In this document: one piece after another, positions 10,691 to 19,696 of the stretch
Layout: the number at the start of each line of letters is the position of its first letter
Numbering within the stretch: the stretch's first letter is position 1
Assembly: GCF_900177535.1 (NCBI RefSeq)
Contig: NZ_FXAJ01000015.1
Coordinates: forward strand, 1-53,870
Source of the DNA: Priestia filamentosa
GTDB lineage: Bacteria > Bacillota > Bacilli > Bacillales > Bacillaceae_H
Length of the DNA: 53,870 nt
Direction: 5' to 3'
Position numbers and translations under genes: made by a program
Notes under the pieces: generated by a model
The model's database searches: none
The model's input: the letters and a program-made list of their open reading frames with translations, nothing else
Told to the model about the DNA's origin: nothing

Positions 10691-12626
10691 CATTCTTATC
10701 TTCTTGATCTTCATCTTCTTTTTTCGGTTGGATGTTTACTTTCACATCTTCACTGTTTTCATCAGACTGAGGTTTTTTAAGAGACAAATTACGGTCTCCT
10801 TCTGGAAGCTTACCATTTTCAAAAAGACTACGGATTTGCTTCGCTTCTAATGTTTCAACCTCAAGAAGTGTGTTTGCAATCAAGTCAAATTGTTCCCGAT
10901 GGTTAACAATAATCTCTTTTGCACGTGCATAACATTCTTTAATGATACGCTGAACTTCTAAATCAATTTCATGAGCAATTGCATCACTGTAGTTTTGTTC
11001 ACTATTGATATCGCGTCCTAGGAACACTTGACCACCTTGTGATTGACCAAATTGCATTGGTCCAAGTTTCTCGCTCATTCCATATTCAGTAACCATTTTA
11101 CGAGCAATGCTTGTTGCACGTTGGAAGTCATTGTGAGCTCCTGTGCTTACTTCGCCAAATGTTACTTCCTCAGCTACACGTCCACCAAGTAGACCTGTAA
11201 TCTTATCAAGAAGCTCTGGCTTCGTCATAAAGTAACGATCTTCTTTTGGAAGCATTACAGCATAACCACCAGCTTGGCCACGAGGCACGATTGTTACTTT
11301 ATGAACCATATCAGCTTCATCAAGAACAAGTCCAATGATTGTATGACCTGATTCATGGAAGGCAACAATATTACGCTCTTTCTTCGAAATAACGCGGCTC
11401 TTCTTCGCAGGCCCCGCGATAACACGATCTGTCGCTTCATCGATATCAGTCATATCAATTTTCTTCTTATCAAGACGGGCAGCTACTAGAGCAGCTTCGT
11501 TTAATAAGTTTTCAAGATCGGCACCAGAGAATCCTGGTGTACGAAGAGCAATCGTACGTAAATCAACAGATTCATCAAGCGGCTTGTTGCGAGCATGTAC
11601 ACGAAGTACTGCTTCACGACCATTTACATCTGGACGATCTACCGTAATTTGACGGTCAAAGCGTCCTGGACGTAGTAATGCAGGATCTAAAATATCAGGG
11701 CGGTTTGTTGCAGCAATAATGATAATACCTTCATTCGCTCCGAAACCATCCATTTCAACAAGCAATTGGTTTAGCGTTTGTTCACGCTCGTCATGACCGC
11801 CTCCTAACCCAGCGCCACGTTGACGACCTACTGCATCAATCTCATCTATAAAGATAATACACGGTGCATTTTTCTTCGCATTTTCAAACAAGTCACGAAC
11901 ACGAGAAGCTCCGACACCGACAAACATTTCAACAAAATCAGAACCACTGATGGAGAAGAAAGGTGTTCCTGCTTCACCAGCTACAGCACGAGCAAGTAAT
12001 GTTTTACCTGTCCCTGGAGGTCCAACAAGAAGAACCCCTTTTGGAATACGTGCCCCTACTTCTGAGAATTTGCGAGGATCCTTCAAGAAATCAACAACTT
12101 CAACAAGTTCTTGTTTCTCTTCGTCAGCACCCGCTACGTCTTTAAACTTAACTTTTTTCTTCTCTTCACTATAAAGTTTAGCTTTACTTTTACCAAAGTT
12201 CATTACACGACTGCCGCCGCCTTGAGCTTGGTTAAGTAAGAAGAAGAAGAGAATAAAGATAATAATAAACGGAATGATGGAAGTAAAGAAAGTTACCCAT
12301 CCGCTTGTTTCCTCAGCCGGTTTATAATCAACATCTGCTGATTGAAGTTTATTATCTAGTTTTTCAACAATTTGACCTGTATCTGGTACAAACGTAACAA
12401 ATTCTTGGTCTTTGCTGTATGAATCTAATTGACCTCGAACTTCCAGCACACCTCGTTCAGGTTTTAAAGTAACGTGGTCTACTTCACCTTTATCAAGATG
12501 CTCGATAAATTTATTGTAATTAAGCTGTGTTGTTTGGTTATTTGAACCACTAAAAATGCTAACAACACCAATAATTACCAAAAATATCAGTAAATAAAAT
12601 ATGGTATTACGGAAGATCCGATTCAT
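10686..12626 (-). CDS. ftsH: Membrane-bound ATP-dependent zinc metalloprotease FtsH
   Basis: AAA+ protease that degrades membrane and some soluble proteins; in B. subtilis it affects sporulation by removing Spo0E. The 646 residues run: TM1 (about 7-25), an extracytoplasmic domain, TM2 (about 113-132), Walker A GPPGTGKT (about 202-209), Walker B IIFIDEID, the SRH with RPGRFDR, and the zinc motif HESGH in the M41 domain (about 425). The tail is acidic and charged, as usual. RBS GGAGGAGGTAAGTA precedes the ATG. It follows hpt by about 100 bases. Confidence 0.97.
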   Translation of the reverse strand: MNRIFRNTIFYLLIFLVIIGVVSIFSGSNNQTTQLNYNKFIEHLDKGEVDHVTLKPERGVLEVRGQLDSYSKDQEFVTFVPDTGQIVEKLDNKLQSADVDYKPAEETSGWVTFFTSIIPFIIIFILFFFLLNQAQGGGSRVMNFGKSKAKLYSEEKKKVKFKDVAGADEEKQELVEVVDFLKDPRKFSEVGARIPKGVLLVGPPGTGKTLLARAVAGEAGTPFFSISGSDFVEMFVGVGASRVRDLFENAKKNAPCIIFIDEIDAVGRQRGAGLGGGHDEREQTLNQLLVEMDGFGANEGIIIIAATNRPDILDPALLRPGRFDRQITVDRPDVNGREAVLRVHARNKPLDESVDLRTIALRTPGFSGADLENLLNEAALVAARLDKKKIDMTDIDEATDRVIAGPAKKSRVISKKERNIVAFHESGHTIIGLVLDEADMVHKVTIVPRGQAGGYAVMLPKEDRYFMTKPELLDKITGLLGGRVAEEVTFGEVSTGAHNDFQRATSIARKMVTEYGMSEKLGPMQFGQSQGGQVFLGRDINSEQNYSDAIAHEIDLEVQRIIKECYARAKEIIVNHREQFDLIANTLLEVETLEAKQIRSLFENGKLPEGDRNLSLKKPQSDENSEDVKVNIQPKKEDEDQEDKNE

Positions 12627-12723
12627 TACTTACCTCCTCCCACAGTAAACAAATCATACTCAATAGTATCATAGAAAATTCAACCTATACAACAAATACA
12701 CCCTGCCATAGACCCTTATGTTC

Positions 12724-13263
12724 TTATGATGAATATACTTCTGGTTTTAGGACACCAATGTAAGGCAGGTTGCGGTATTTCTCTTGATAATCAAGACCAT
12801 AACCAACAACAAATGCGTTCGGCACTTCAAATCCAATATAGTCTGCTTCAATATCAGATTTACGTCCCGATGGCTTATCAAGAAGTGTTACAATTTTGAT
12901 TGATTTAGCTTTACGGTAACGGAAAAGCTCGACTAAGTAACTTAGTGTTAATCCACTATCAATAATATCTTCGATAATTAGGATGTCACGTCCTTCAACA
13001 GATGTGTCTAAATCTTTAATAATCTTGACTTCGCCTGAAGAAACGGTAGAATTCCCATAGCTTGACACATCCATAAAGTCCATTTCTAAGTATGTATCTA
13101 CTCGTTTGAGTAAATCACCCATAAATGGCATAGCACCTTTTAAGACGCCAATAGCGAGTGGGAAACGATCTTTGTACTCTTCTGATAGTACTTTCCCTAA
13201 TTCTTTTACTTTTTCTTGCAACTGTTCTTCACTAATTAATACTTCTTTAATGTCTTCCTTCAT
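12724..13263 (-). CDS. hpt: Hypoxanthine-guanine phosphoribosyltransferase
   Basis: Salvages hypoxanthine and guanine to IMP and GMP using PRPP. The 179-residue protein has the PRPP-binding motif [14 protein letters not shown] (about residues 95-108) and the purine-binding DKPSGR and FVVGYGLDY segments. It lies 29 bases after tilS; in B. subtilis TilS and HprT interact and are both essential. PRPP comes from prs in this same window. Confidence 0.96.
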   Translation of the reverse strand: MKEDIKEVLISEEQLQEKVKELGKVLSEEYKDRFPLAIGVLKGAMPFMGDLLKRVDTYLEMDFMDVSSYGNSTVSSGEVKIIKDLDTSVEGRDILIIEDIIDSGLTLSYLVELFRYRKAKSIKIVTLLDKPSGRKSDIEADYIGFEVPNAFVVGYGLDYQEKYRNLPYIGVLKPEVYSS

Positions 13264-13292
13264 GTACCTGCTTGCCTCCTAGAAGTTGTTTG

Positions 13293-14690
13293 CTACTTAT
13301 AATATAAGGTAACATACTTTTGTTCCTGTATGTTGTCTACCTCATAATGGGATTTTTTCAATCCTGGTATCCAAAGGATTTCCTCGTTATCCAACACAAC
13401 AATTGGCCAAGCTTCACGTTCAGATTTCGGAATTTTGTTATCAATGAAGATATCCTTTACTTTTTTCCTCCCATTCATACCTTTTAAACGTATTTTATCA
13501 CCTGTTTTTCGACTTCTTACAATCAAAGTTGGTAATTTTGCTTTTTCGTTTAAAGGTAAATGAAAAAAGTCGTGGCCTTTCTTAAGCTTTCCTGTTTCAG
13601 TTTTATGTATTTCACAAACAATTTCACGACCTGTTGGTAACGTAACTCTTCCAGGTATGTGCAAGGAAAAACAGTACGGCTCGACTCTTGGCTTTTCAAA
13701 AGTAAATAAACATGTTTCATAAGAGCGAATAACATATAAGCCTTTAGGGAAATGAAGCATCCCAGAAGGTTGCTCCTCTTTGAAAAAAGCGAAAAGCTGA
13801 TCGATATGCGCCGAGGATAAAGCTAGAGGAATCTCTTTATAGAGATAGTTTAATATTAGTTGAATCCCCCTCCTTTGTAAAGGTTTCCGCATTCTTAAAA
13901 AGTCCTGCCGTAACAGCTTTACATATTCAGGCGTTTTATCAACTATTACTTTATTCATCATATCATAAGTTAATTCCTCTAAATAGCTTTGATCTTCTAA
14001 TAAATTTTCACTAAATTGCTGAAAATGTGTATGAACATGCTCATTTTCTTTTTTAAAGAATGGAAGAAGCTTTCGAAAGCGATTTCTTGTGTATTTATCA
14101 TCACTATTCGATGGATCTATGCGTGGGTGCAATTCATAGTGTTGACAATATACTTCAATCTCATCCTTTTTAAGAGTTAAAAAAGGGCGAATGAGAGATC
14201 CACCGGCAAAAGAGCGTGAAGGAGCCATTCCTGCCGCCCCTTTCATTGTCGTTCCTCTCGTCAATCTCATTAAAATTGTTTCAACTTGGTCATCTCCATG
14301 ATGAGCAAGAGCCAATTTTGTCCCGTTATGCTTTTTCATTACATCTTCATAAAACTGATAACGGCATTCTCTCGCTGCAATTTGAGAACTCAAATGGTGT
14401 TTTTTCTTATATGCTTCTACATCTATACTTATAGCTTCACATGGAATATCATGCTTAAAGCAAAAATTTTTCACATATAGAAGATCCTCTCTAGATTGTT
14501 CTCCTCGGAACATATGGTCAAGGTGAGCTGCTATCACTTCGATATTCCACTCTTTTTTTAGGCTCCAAAGCAAGTGTAAAAGAGCTAGAGAATCAGGTCC
14601 TCCCGAAACTCCTACAATAACATTATCGTTTTCTTTCAGTAAACAATGTTTTCTTATAAACTTTTCAACTTTTGTCTTCATCTTTGTCAT
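13293..14690 (-). CDS. tilS: tRNA(Ile)-lysidine synthase
   Basis: Adds lysine to C34 of the CAU-anticodon tRNA-Ile so that it reads AUA. The 465 residues open with the N-type ATP pyrophosphatase P-loop GVSGGPDSLALL (about 28-39) and also carry HLDHMFRGE and the GTKLALAHHGDDQVET block. A middle domain and a TilS C-terminal domain follow (DKIRLKGMNGRKKVKDIF). Full length compared with B. subtilis (472). Upstream neighbour yabT, downstream hpt. Confidence 0.95.
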   Translation of the reverse strand: MTKMKTKVEKFIRKHCLLKENDNVIVGVSGGPDSLALLHLLWSLKKEWNIEVIAAHLDHMFRGEQSREDLLYVKNFCFKHDIPCEAISIDVEAYKKKHHLSSQIAARECRYQFYEDVMKKHNGTKLALAHHGDDQVETILMRLTRGTTMKGAAGMAPSRSFAGGSLIRPFLTLKKDEIEVYCQHYELHPRIDPSNSDDKYTRNRFRKLLPFFKKENEHVHTHFQQFSENLLEDQSYLEELTYDMMNKVIVDKTPEYVKLLRQDFLRMRKPLQRRGIQLILNYLYKEIPLALSSAHIDQLFAFFKEEQPSGMLHFPKGLYVIRSYETCLFTFEKPRVEPYCFSLHIPGRVTLPTGREIVCEIHKTETGKLKKGHDFFHLPLNEKAKLPTLIVRSRKTGDKIRLKGMNGRKKVKDIFIDNKIPKSEREAWPIVVLDNEEILWIPGLKKSHYEVDNIQEQKYVTLYYK

Positions 14691-14762
14691 CCTTATACTT
14701 TGCGTCTCTCTCTAGAGTAAATGATGAGGAAGTATGAATAAAGAATTTTGTTCAAATAATAA

Positions 14763-15752
14763 CTACCAAACTTGTATAAAAAAATAAACAAAATAAGCAA
14801 TAGCTACAGATATAAGAAGAAAGAACGTTTCAGCTGTTCGTTTCTTTTTACGCTTGGCGCGCCTTCTACGCCCTGTCGTTGCATAAGTAGTATTGTTTGC
14901 AGAGGATGAAGATTGAGGTTTTTTATCTCCTCCTTTAACAACGTTTAAAATCTCATTTTTCATGTGACTTGCTGTACTATATTCCCCTTTTAAGGCTTTC
15001 ATAAGCGGTTTTTTATATGGACGAAGAATCTTTTTTTCATCAATACACCTTTCAAGCTGCTTTAATGGCTGCTCTTGCTTTGAGAACTGCTTTGGATAAG
15101 CTCCATTGATAAAAATCATAGCAACAGCAAATAAATCGTAAGCTCCATCTGCTTTCCTGGATCCTAATCCCCAATATCCACGATCAAAGAATTCGGTAAA
15201 CTCTTTAATAGCTCTACCATGCTGTGTCGTTCCTCCAACATCTAACAAGCGAAGTCTAAATGGATTTGTGGTTACAATTAAATTGTCAGGCTTTAGATCT
15301 CCAAATGTCCATCCTGCTTGATGTAAACCTTCCAAGTCTCCGAGAAGCTGAAGGACAAGAACGCTTAACCACTCCTCCCCTTTGCGAGAAATAAAGGGAA
15401 GAAAACCTTCTCCTTTTAAATATTCCATTACATAAAAAGAAAGCATCACTGTTCCTTGTTTTACAGCCCAGTCATCTACATCTAACAAAGAAGGTCCAAG
15501 GACTTTGCCATGGACCTTACTTAGCTGTTTTAGCACATTTACCTCTGCTGTTACAGACATATTTGCAAAGCTAATTTTCAAAGCTACCTGTTCGTCATTC
15601 TCATTTTGGGCAAGATACACAACTCCTGTGGCACCTTCTCCTAATTTACGTACAATGTAATATTTATGAGAATGCCATTTTCCTAAGATAGATGTCCCTG
15701 ATTTTAAATTACAAACCTGATTCCTCAATTGATCTCTCATCATATTCTTCAA
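14763..15752 (-). CDS. yabT: Sporulation-linked Hanks-type Ser/Thr kinase with C-terminal membrane anchor
   Basis: Resembles B. subtilis YabT, a kinase of sporulating cells that binds DNA and phosphorylates RecA and others. About 329 residues: glycine loop GEGATGVVYLA with Lys in VALKI, catalytic loop GDLKPDN where the usual HRD is FGD, and DVG in place of DFG. A basic stretch (GRRRRAKRKKKR, about 293-304) is followed by one C-terminal TM segment, so the kinase faces the cytoplasm. It overlaps the end of yabS by 44 bases. The start is uncertain: ATGs at 15752, 15743 and 15740 are possible and none has a strong ribosome site. Confidence 0.88.
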   Translation of the reverse strand: MKNMMRDQLRNQVCNLKSGTSILGKWHSHKYYIVRKLGEGATGVVYLAQNENDEQVALKISFANMSVTAEVNVLKQLSKVHGKVLGPSLLDVDDWAVKQGTVMLSFYVMEYLKGEGFLPFISRKGEEWLSVLVLQLLGDLEGLHQAGWTFGDLKPDNLIVTTNPFRLRLLDVGGTTQHGRAIKEFTEFFDRGYWGLGSRKADGAYDLFAVAMIFINGAYPKQFSKQEQPLKQLERCIDEKKILRPYKKPLMKALKGEYSTASHMKNEILNVVKGGDKKPQSSSSANNTTYATTGRRRRAKRKKKRTAETFFLLISVAIAYFVYFFIQVW

Positions 15753-16449
15753 GCCGCCCTCTCGTTGAGCGTTTTTTCTTAAAATGTTTTACTGCTTCTT
15801 CAAGTGCTGGACCTGTGGGAGTAATTCCTCCAGCTGTGAGTTTTGGAAAAATTGCCGAAACTTTATTAAGATTAGGGGTCCAGTCTAGAAGCTTCTCTAC
15901 ATCTTTCTTTTTCCCAGGAAATAAAAAGATAGAGTAATTGTTATATCCAATTCGTGCATTTAAACTTAGCGATAAGTCAAGCAGTGCCTCTTTAACCGTT
16001 GGTAATTTACTTTTCATACTTGCACTCATATCTACCAGAATGAGAATATCTAAATTGGATGTTTCACCTAAATCATCTACAACTTCCATCACTTCCCCAC
16101 GCTTCTCTGGAGGAAGATCTTCCAAATTCGTTTCAGATCCTAAAATTTGTTGAAGTTCTTTGTTTACAACCCCATGAATGGTTTGAGTCATCGCTTGACG
16201 TGTAACCATCTGGACTGTTTGAGATAAATTTTGTGCATAGACAACTTGACTAACGCCTCCACCAGACATTGCGATGTTCTCAATCTCATTTGTACTTTGT
16301 TCATCAATCAAATCCTTTTCCATAACGCCGATGACATTTACAGTAATGCCTTGTTCTTTTGCAAGAGCAGCCATTGCAACTGGATCTTCCCCAGTGTTTG
16401 AATAACCGTCTGTAATTAATAGAATTTGTTTAATTGTCCCGTTTCGCAC
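15709..16449 (-). CDS. yabS: von Willebrand A-domain protein YabS
   Basis: A 246-residue protein with a metal-ion-dependent adhesion site DMSAS (about residue 143) inside the block LDILILVDMSASMKS, and an N-terminal half that looks like part of another VWA fold (ILLITDGYSNTGED). No signal peptide or membrane segment is visible. It lies between spoIIE and the kinase yabT and overlaps yabT, the same order as in B. subtilis, where its function is not well established. A shared role with YabT in sporulating cells is only an inference from order and overlap. Confidence 0.85.
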   Translation of the reverse strand: MRNGTIKQILLITDGYSNTGEDPVAMAALAKEQGITVNVIGVMEKDLIDEQSTNEIENIAMSGGGVSQVVYAQNLSQTVQMVTRQAMTQTIHGVVNKELQQILGSETNLEDLPPEKRGEVMEVVDDLGETSNLDILILVDMSASMKSKLPTVKEALLDLSLSLNARIGYNNYSIFLFPGKKKDVEKLLDWTPNLNKVSAIFPKLTAGGITPTGPALEEAVKHFKKKRSTRGRLEEYDERSIEESGL

Positions 16450-16533
16450 AAGATCTCCTCCTCAAATTCGGTATTACCATCATGGACGAAAATGTCTAGG
16501 TATATACCTTATAAGAGAAGGAGATCTCATTGT

Positions 16534-19011
16534 TTATGCTTGTTTTTGAGCTTGAGAATGAACAGGGATTGATGACCATTTTGGAATGTTATGCTGAATC
16601 TTTGTCACAACAACCGTCATATCATCATCAATCACTCCTGCTTTTGTTCTAATCACTTCTTCCATGATAATGTCCGCTACTTCTTGTGGATGATCTGTTT
16701 CAATCTCGCTAATCTTGCGTTTCATCCACATTTCATAATTTTCAACGTGGCGAGGGCCTTCAAATACCCCGTCGCTCATCATAATAAGTAAATCTCCAGC
16801 CTTTAGTTTCTCACTTACAACATCAACTTCAAATTCATCAATAATTCCAATTGGTAGATTATTAGCTTGTATTTTAATAATTTTGTTCCCGCGCTTGATA
16901 AAGCTTGGAATTGAACCAATCTTAAGGAATTTGGCATTCGCATCTTGTAAATCTACCATAGCAAGATCAAGCGTTGAGTACATCTCCTCATTTGTTCTTA
17001 ATGCCAAAATAGAATTTACAGATTTAATGGCCATTTTTTCTTCAATACCTGTTTTGAGAATTTGTTTTAAAAGCTGAAGCGTATCTGTACTTTCACAATG
17101 TGCACGCTCTCCATTTCCCATTCCGTCACTAATTGCAATAGCGTGTTTATTACGACTAAGTTCAATAATGGAATAACTATCCCCAGAAATAAATCCACCG
17201 CCTTTTGCCGCATGAGCTACCCCTGTTTCTACAACATAAGCTTGTGCAGAACAGAAGGAAGCATGACAATACCCTTGAGGATATGGAGCACATTTTTCCT
17301 CTTTTACAATCACAGTTTCATTTAAAATATCTGAAAGGAGTGGCGCAATAAGTTTTTCACATTCCCCACGTCCTTCACAATAAGGAACCCACATTTCAAT
17401 ATCAACATTTCCTTGTTCAAGGTTATAGATTTCAATCTGATTCACTTCTATCCCAAACCCTTTTAAAGCCTCAACAATCTGCTCCTCTTGAACATAAAGG
17501 TGCTGACGCTCTTTTTGAATCTCATCAGCAAAATCCTTCATTACTTGAGAAACACCTGAGAGCTGCTCTGCCACAATTTTGCGACTTTCAATAATTTGTT
17601 GCTTGAGCTGCTTGTTCGCATAGAAATAGGTGAGTTCCTTTTCCATTGTCTCAATCATTTTTTTCGATTTCACACAATGCTTGTCCCATTCACGATTCAA
17701 GCGTTGGTTTGTTTTCATCGTTCCATTCTCAACTTCTTGCATAATCTCTGTCATATAATCATATGTTGTATCAAGCTGTGTCCCCCAGCACTGCTCTTTC
17801 TTAAAACATAATTGACATGTTTTTTCTGTCACATTACTTAAAAAATAGTCAACTTCCTTCTCCTCATTCTGCTCGTTATCATAAAATGTATTTTTAGAGA
17901 AACTAGAAGACAAGGCTTCAAATACATTTGAGAACTGTTCAACACGATTAGCTGTTACATCACGTACTTTGCGTAAATATTGCTGTTGCTCATTGCTGTG
18001 TTCAGCTGTTCCAGGCACAAGTTTGCTAATTTTGCCGATTATCCCTTTTGGTGTCAATAAAAATAAGCCAACAGCAACAAGTGATTCATATAAGTTGAGT
18101 GAAAGAATTTCATCTGGCTTGCTGTACAAGCTAATAAGCAAGGTCCCAACGATAAGACCTAACGATACGCCAAGTTTCTTTCCGTCCTTTAATAACCCCC
18201 CTAGAAGACCTGAAAAAGCAAGCAAACTCATTTCATACAAACTTGAGACATTTGCGAGACTTAGAATTAAACCTGTCACAACCCCAACTGTTGAGCCAAC
18301 AGTTGCTCCTGCTACAAAAGCAAAAACAACAACCAAGTAACGAGATAAAATATGTTCAACAGAAAGCCCATAAATTTCCCAACCAATTGTTCCTGTCATA
18401 ACAGAAGCAAGAAGGATGATTAAACAAATTACTTCTTCTATCTTTAAAGCATGTGGATTAATCTTTTGTGAGATAAGCGGAATACTTTGAAGGAAAATCA
18501 TTGTTAAAATAAAGCTTAGGCCTGACTCTACAACTGCAAGTGTAACGTCATATACTGTAAGCGTCCAAGCTGATGTGTAAGAAAGAGAGAGGTTCACAAT
18601 AAGCATTGTCACAAAAACGATAAGCGGTAGTTTTCGCGCAGGTTCAACTGAGAGAAATCCACTTACCTTGTATAAAATGAGGAAGGCGAAAACGCATAAC
18701 AGGACAAAGGCACCTTTCTCAACGGAAATGGTAAACGCACCACCTAGAACGGCTAAAGCACTTACCCCGAGCTTCTCTTTCTTCATAACATAAACCGCTG
18801 CTACAAATGGAAGAGCGAACGGCATAATCTCCATAAGAATAAGAGCTCGTCCTAATAAAAATCCGGTAATCAGGATGAGTAAACCACTTTGAAACAGCAG
18901 ATTCTCCAACTTAAGCTGAAGACCTAGGAAAAATTTTGATGTCTCCTTCTTTGTTCGATCTGCTACTAAATTCGGGATTGGACTGGCATAGTTTCTTTCT
19001 GTCTTCTCCAC
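16534..19011 (-). CDS. spoIIE: Stage II sporulation protein E, PP2C-type phosphatase
   Basis: Dephosphorylates SpoIIAA-P to release sigma-F in the forespore and helps place the polar septum through FtsZ. The 825-residue protein has about ten N-terminal membrane segments (roughly 40-330), a central region, and a C-terminal PP2C domain with GDSYSI, AISDGMGNGERA and LLIMMSDGVFEG metal-ligand motifs, ending in DDDMTVVV. Two GTGs lie further upstream in frame; the GTG at 19011 is preferred because AGGTGG sits nine bases before it and the protein then starts as B. subtilis SpoIIE does. Confidence 0.96.
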   Translation of the reverse strand: MEKTERNYASPIPNLVADRTKKETSKFFLGLQLKLENLLFQSGLLILITGFLLGRALILMEIMPFALPFVAAVYVMKKEKLGVSALAVLGGAFTISVEKGAFVLLCVFAFLILYKVSGFLSVEPARKLPLIVFVTMLIVNLSLSYTSAWTLTVYDVTLAVVESGLSFILTMIFLQSIPLISQKINPHALKIEEVICLIILLASVMTGTIGWEIYGLSVEHILSRYLVVVFAFVAGATVGSTVGVVTGLILSLANVSSLYEMSLLAFSGLLGGLLKDGKKLGVSLGLIVGTLLISLYSKPDEILSLNLYESLVAVGLFLLTPKGIIGKISKLVPGTAEHSNEQQQYLRKVRDVTANRVEQFSNVFEALSSSFSKNTFYDNEQNEEKEVDYFLSNVTEKTCQLCFKKEQCWGTQLDTTYDYMTEIMQEVENGTMKTNQRLNREWDKHCVKSKKMIETMEKELTYFYANKQLKQQIIESRKIVAEQLSGVSQVMKDFADEIQKERQHLYVQEEQIVEALKGFGIEVNQIEIYNLEQGNVDIEMWVPYCEGRGECEKLIAPLLSDILNETVIVKEEKCAPYPQGYCHASFCSAQAYVVETGVAHAAKGGGFISGDSYSIIELSRNKHAIAISDGMGNGERAHCESTDTLQLLKQILKTGIEEKMAIKSVNSILALRTNEEMYSTLDLAMVDLQDANAKFLKIGSIPSFIKRGNKIIKIQANNLPIGIIDEFEVDVVSEKLKAGDLLIMMSDGVFEGPRHVENYEMWMKRKISEIETDHPQEVADIIMEEVIRTKAGVIDDDMTVVVTKIQHNIPKWSSIPVHSQAQKQA

Positions 19012-19046
19012 TTCGTTCACCACCTGTATAGAAATACTTAGTGCTC

Positions 19047-19079
19047 ATTATACAGAGGACAACTTCTTTTTTTTGTCAA
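19047..19079 (-). promoter_or_regulatory. spoIIE promoter: sigma-A hexamers with 21-base spacing
   Basis: Minus strand: perfect TTGACA (19074-19079) and perfect TATAAT (19047-19052) separated by 21 bases instead of 17. This spacing is the known mark of Spo0A-activated promoters such as spoIIE and spoIIG. TTTGACAAA overlapping the -35 resembles a 0A box. Confidence 0.88.
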
Positions 19080-19104
19080 AAGAAGGGATTGTTTAAAAAA
19101 ATCG

Positions 19105-19167
19105 TTCGACTCTTTTCTACTGAACTTTCAAAAACTATACAAAATGTTAGACTCTTCTCTACTAAGC
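19105..19167 (-). promoter_or_regulatory. Candidate Spo0A boxes upstream of spoIIE
   Basis: AGTCGAA (minus strand, 19105-19111) matches the 0A box core TGTCGAA with one change. A diverged second copy of its surroundings, with AGTCTAA, lies 42 bases further upstream (about 19140-19165). Confidence 0.55.
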
Positions 19168-19230
19168 TCTAAGATTAAATGGCGTAACTCGTTATAAAAG
19201 TTGTTTATTCCTCTTTATACTCCAAATGTA

Positions 19231-19259
19231 TTGACACTTCTCTATAGTCATAGTATGAT
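19231..19259 (+). promoter_or_regulatory. tRNA-Met promoter (sigma-A)
   Basis: Plus strand: TTGACA (19231-19236), 17-base spacer, TATGAT (19254-19259). The predicted start is near 19266, about ten bases before the mature tRNA. Confidence 0.88.
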
Positions 19260-19276
19260 TTAACTTGTCTTTAATT

Positions 19277-19350
19277 GGCGGTGTAGCTCAGCTGGCTAGA
19301 GCGTACGGTTCATACCCGTGAGGTCGGGGGTTCGATCCCCTCCGCCGCTA
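19277..19350 (+). tRNA. tRNA-Met (CAT), elongator
   Basis: All arms fold: 7-base acceptor GGCGGTG/CGCCGCT, D stem GCTC/GAGC, anticodon stem TACGG/CCGTG with loop TTCATAC, T stem GGGGG/CCCTC (first pair G-C, last pair G-C) with TTCGATC. Anticodon CAT. It is the elongator type rather than initiator: the acceptor begins with a paired GG and the anticodon stem lacks three G-C pairs. CCA is not encoded. It is monocistronic, with its own promoter and terminator, and runs opposite to spoIIE and yabR. Confidence 0.96.
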
Positions 19351-19357
19351 TTTCTAC

Positions 19358-19396
19358 AAAAACCCCTTCGTACATTGTCGTACGAAGGGGTTTTTT
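19358..19396 (+). terminator. Terminator of tRNA-Met
   Basis: Sixteen-base stem AAAAACCCCTTCGTAC (19358-19373) pairing with 19380 onward, six-base loop, then TTTTTT. Eight bases after the tRNA, so bioB needs its own promoter. Confidence 0.93.
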
Positions 19397-19640
19397 CGTT
19401 TTTCCGCTTTTTCTGCATTCCTTTAATACTACTATATTTCCTAACATTTCAATTTTCTCATTTTCAAAAAATAAAATTCTTACTTCATTTCTTATATTGA
19501 AATAAAACCTTAATTCTTAAAAACCTCATTAATAAAAAGGTATGTATATAAAATAAACTTTTCTAAAATATTAAATTAATCATAAATTTATTAAATCCAT
19601 GGATTAGTGACATGTTTTGATAATTGTCAGTCTCCCTACT
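19397..19640. other. AT-rich gap upstream of bioB
   Basis: No gene, RNA or clear repeat is visible. The last part should hold the bioB promoter: TTGATA (19617-19622) and TTGTCA (19624-19629) are possible -35 boxes, but no convincing -10 pairs with either, so I do not call one. Confidence 0.5.
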
Positions 19641-19675
19641 AAATGTTAACCTTTATTAATATAAAGTTAACATTT
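19641..19675 (+). promoter_or_regulatory. BirA-type operator of bioB
   Basis: Perfect inverted repeat AAATGTTAAC (19641-19650) and GTTAACATTT (19666-19675) with a 15-base spacer. GTTAAC-N15-GTTAAC is the arrangement of the Bacillus biotin operator bound by BirA with biotinyl-AMP. It ends 21 bases before the bioB start codon. Confidence 0.88.
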
Positions 19676-19696
19676 AACAGAAATGGAGTGAAAGCT

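Noticed and set aside
19643-19696. Longer bioB start at 19643
   Set aside because: It would begin inside the BirA operator and lacks a ribosome site; the ATG at 19697 has GGAGTG and the family start.
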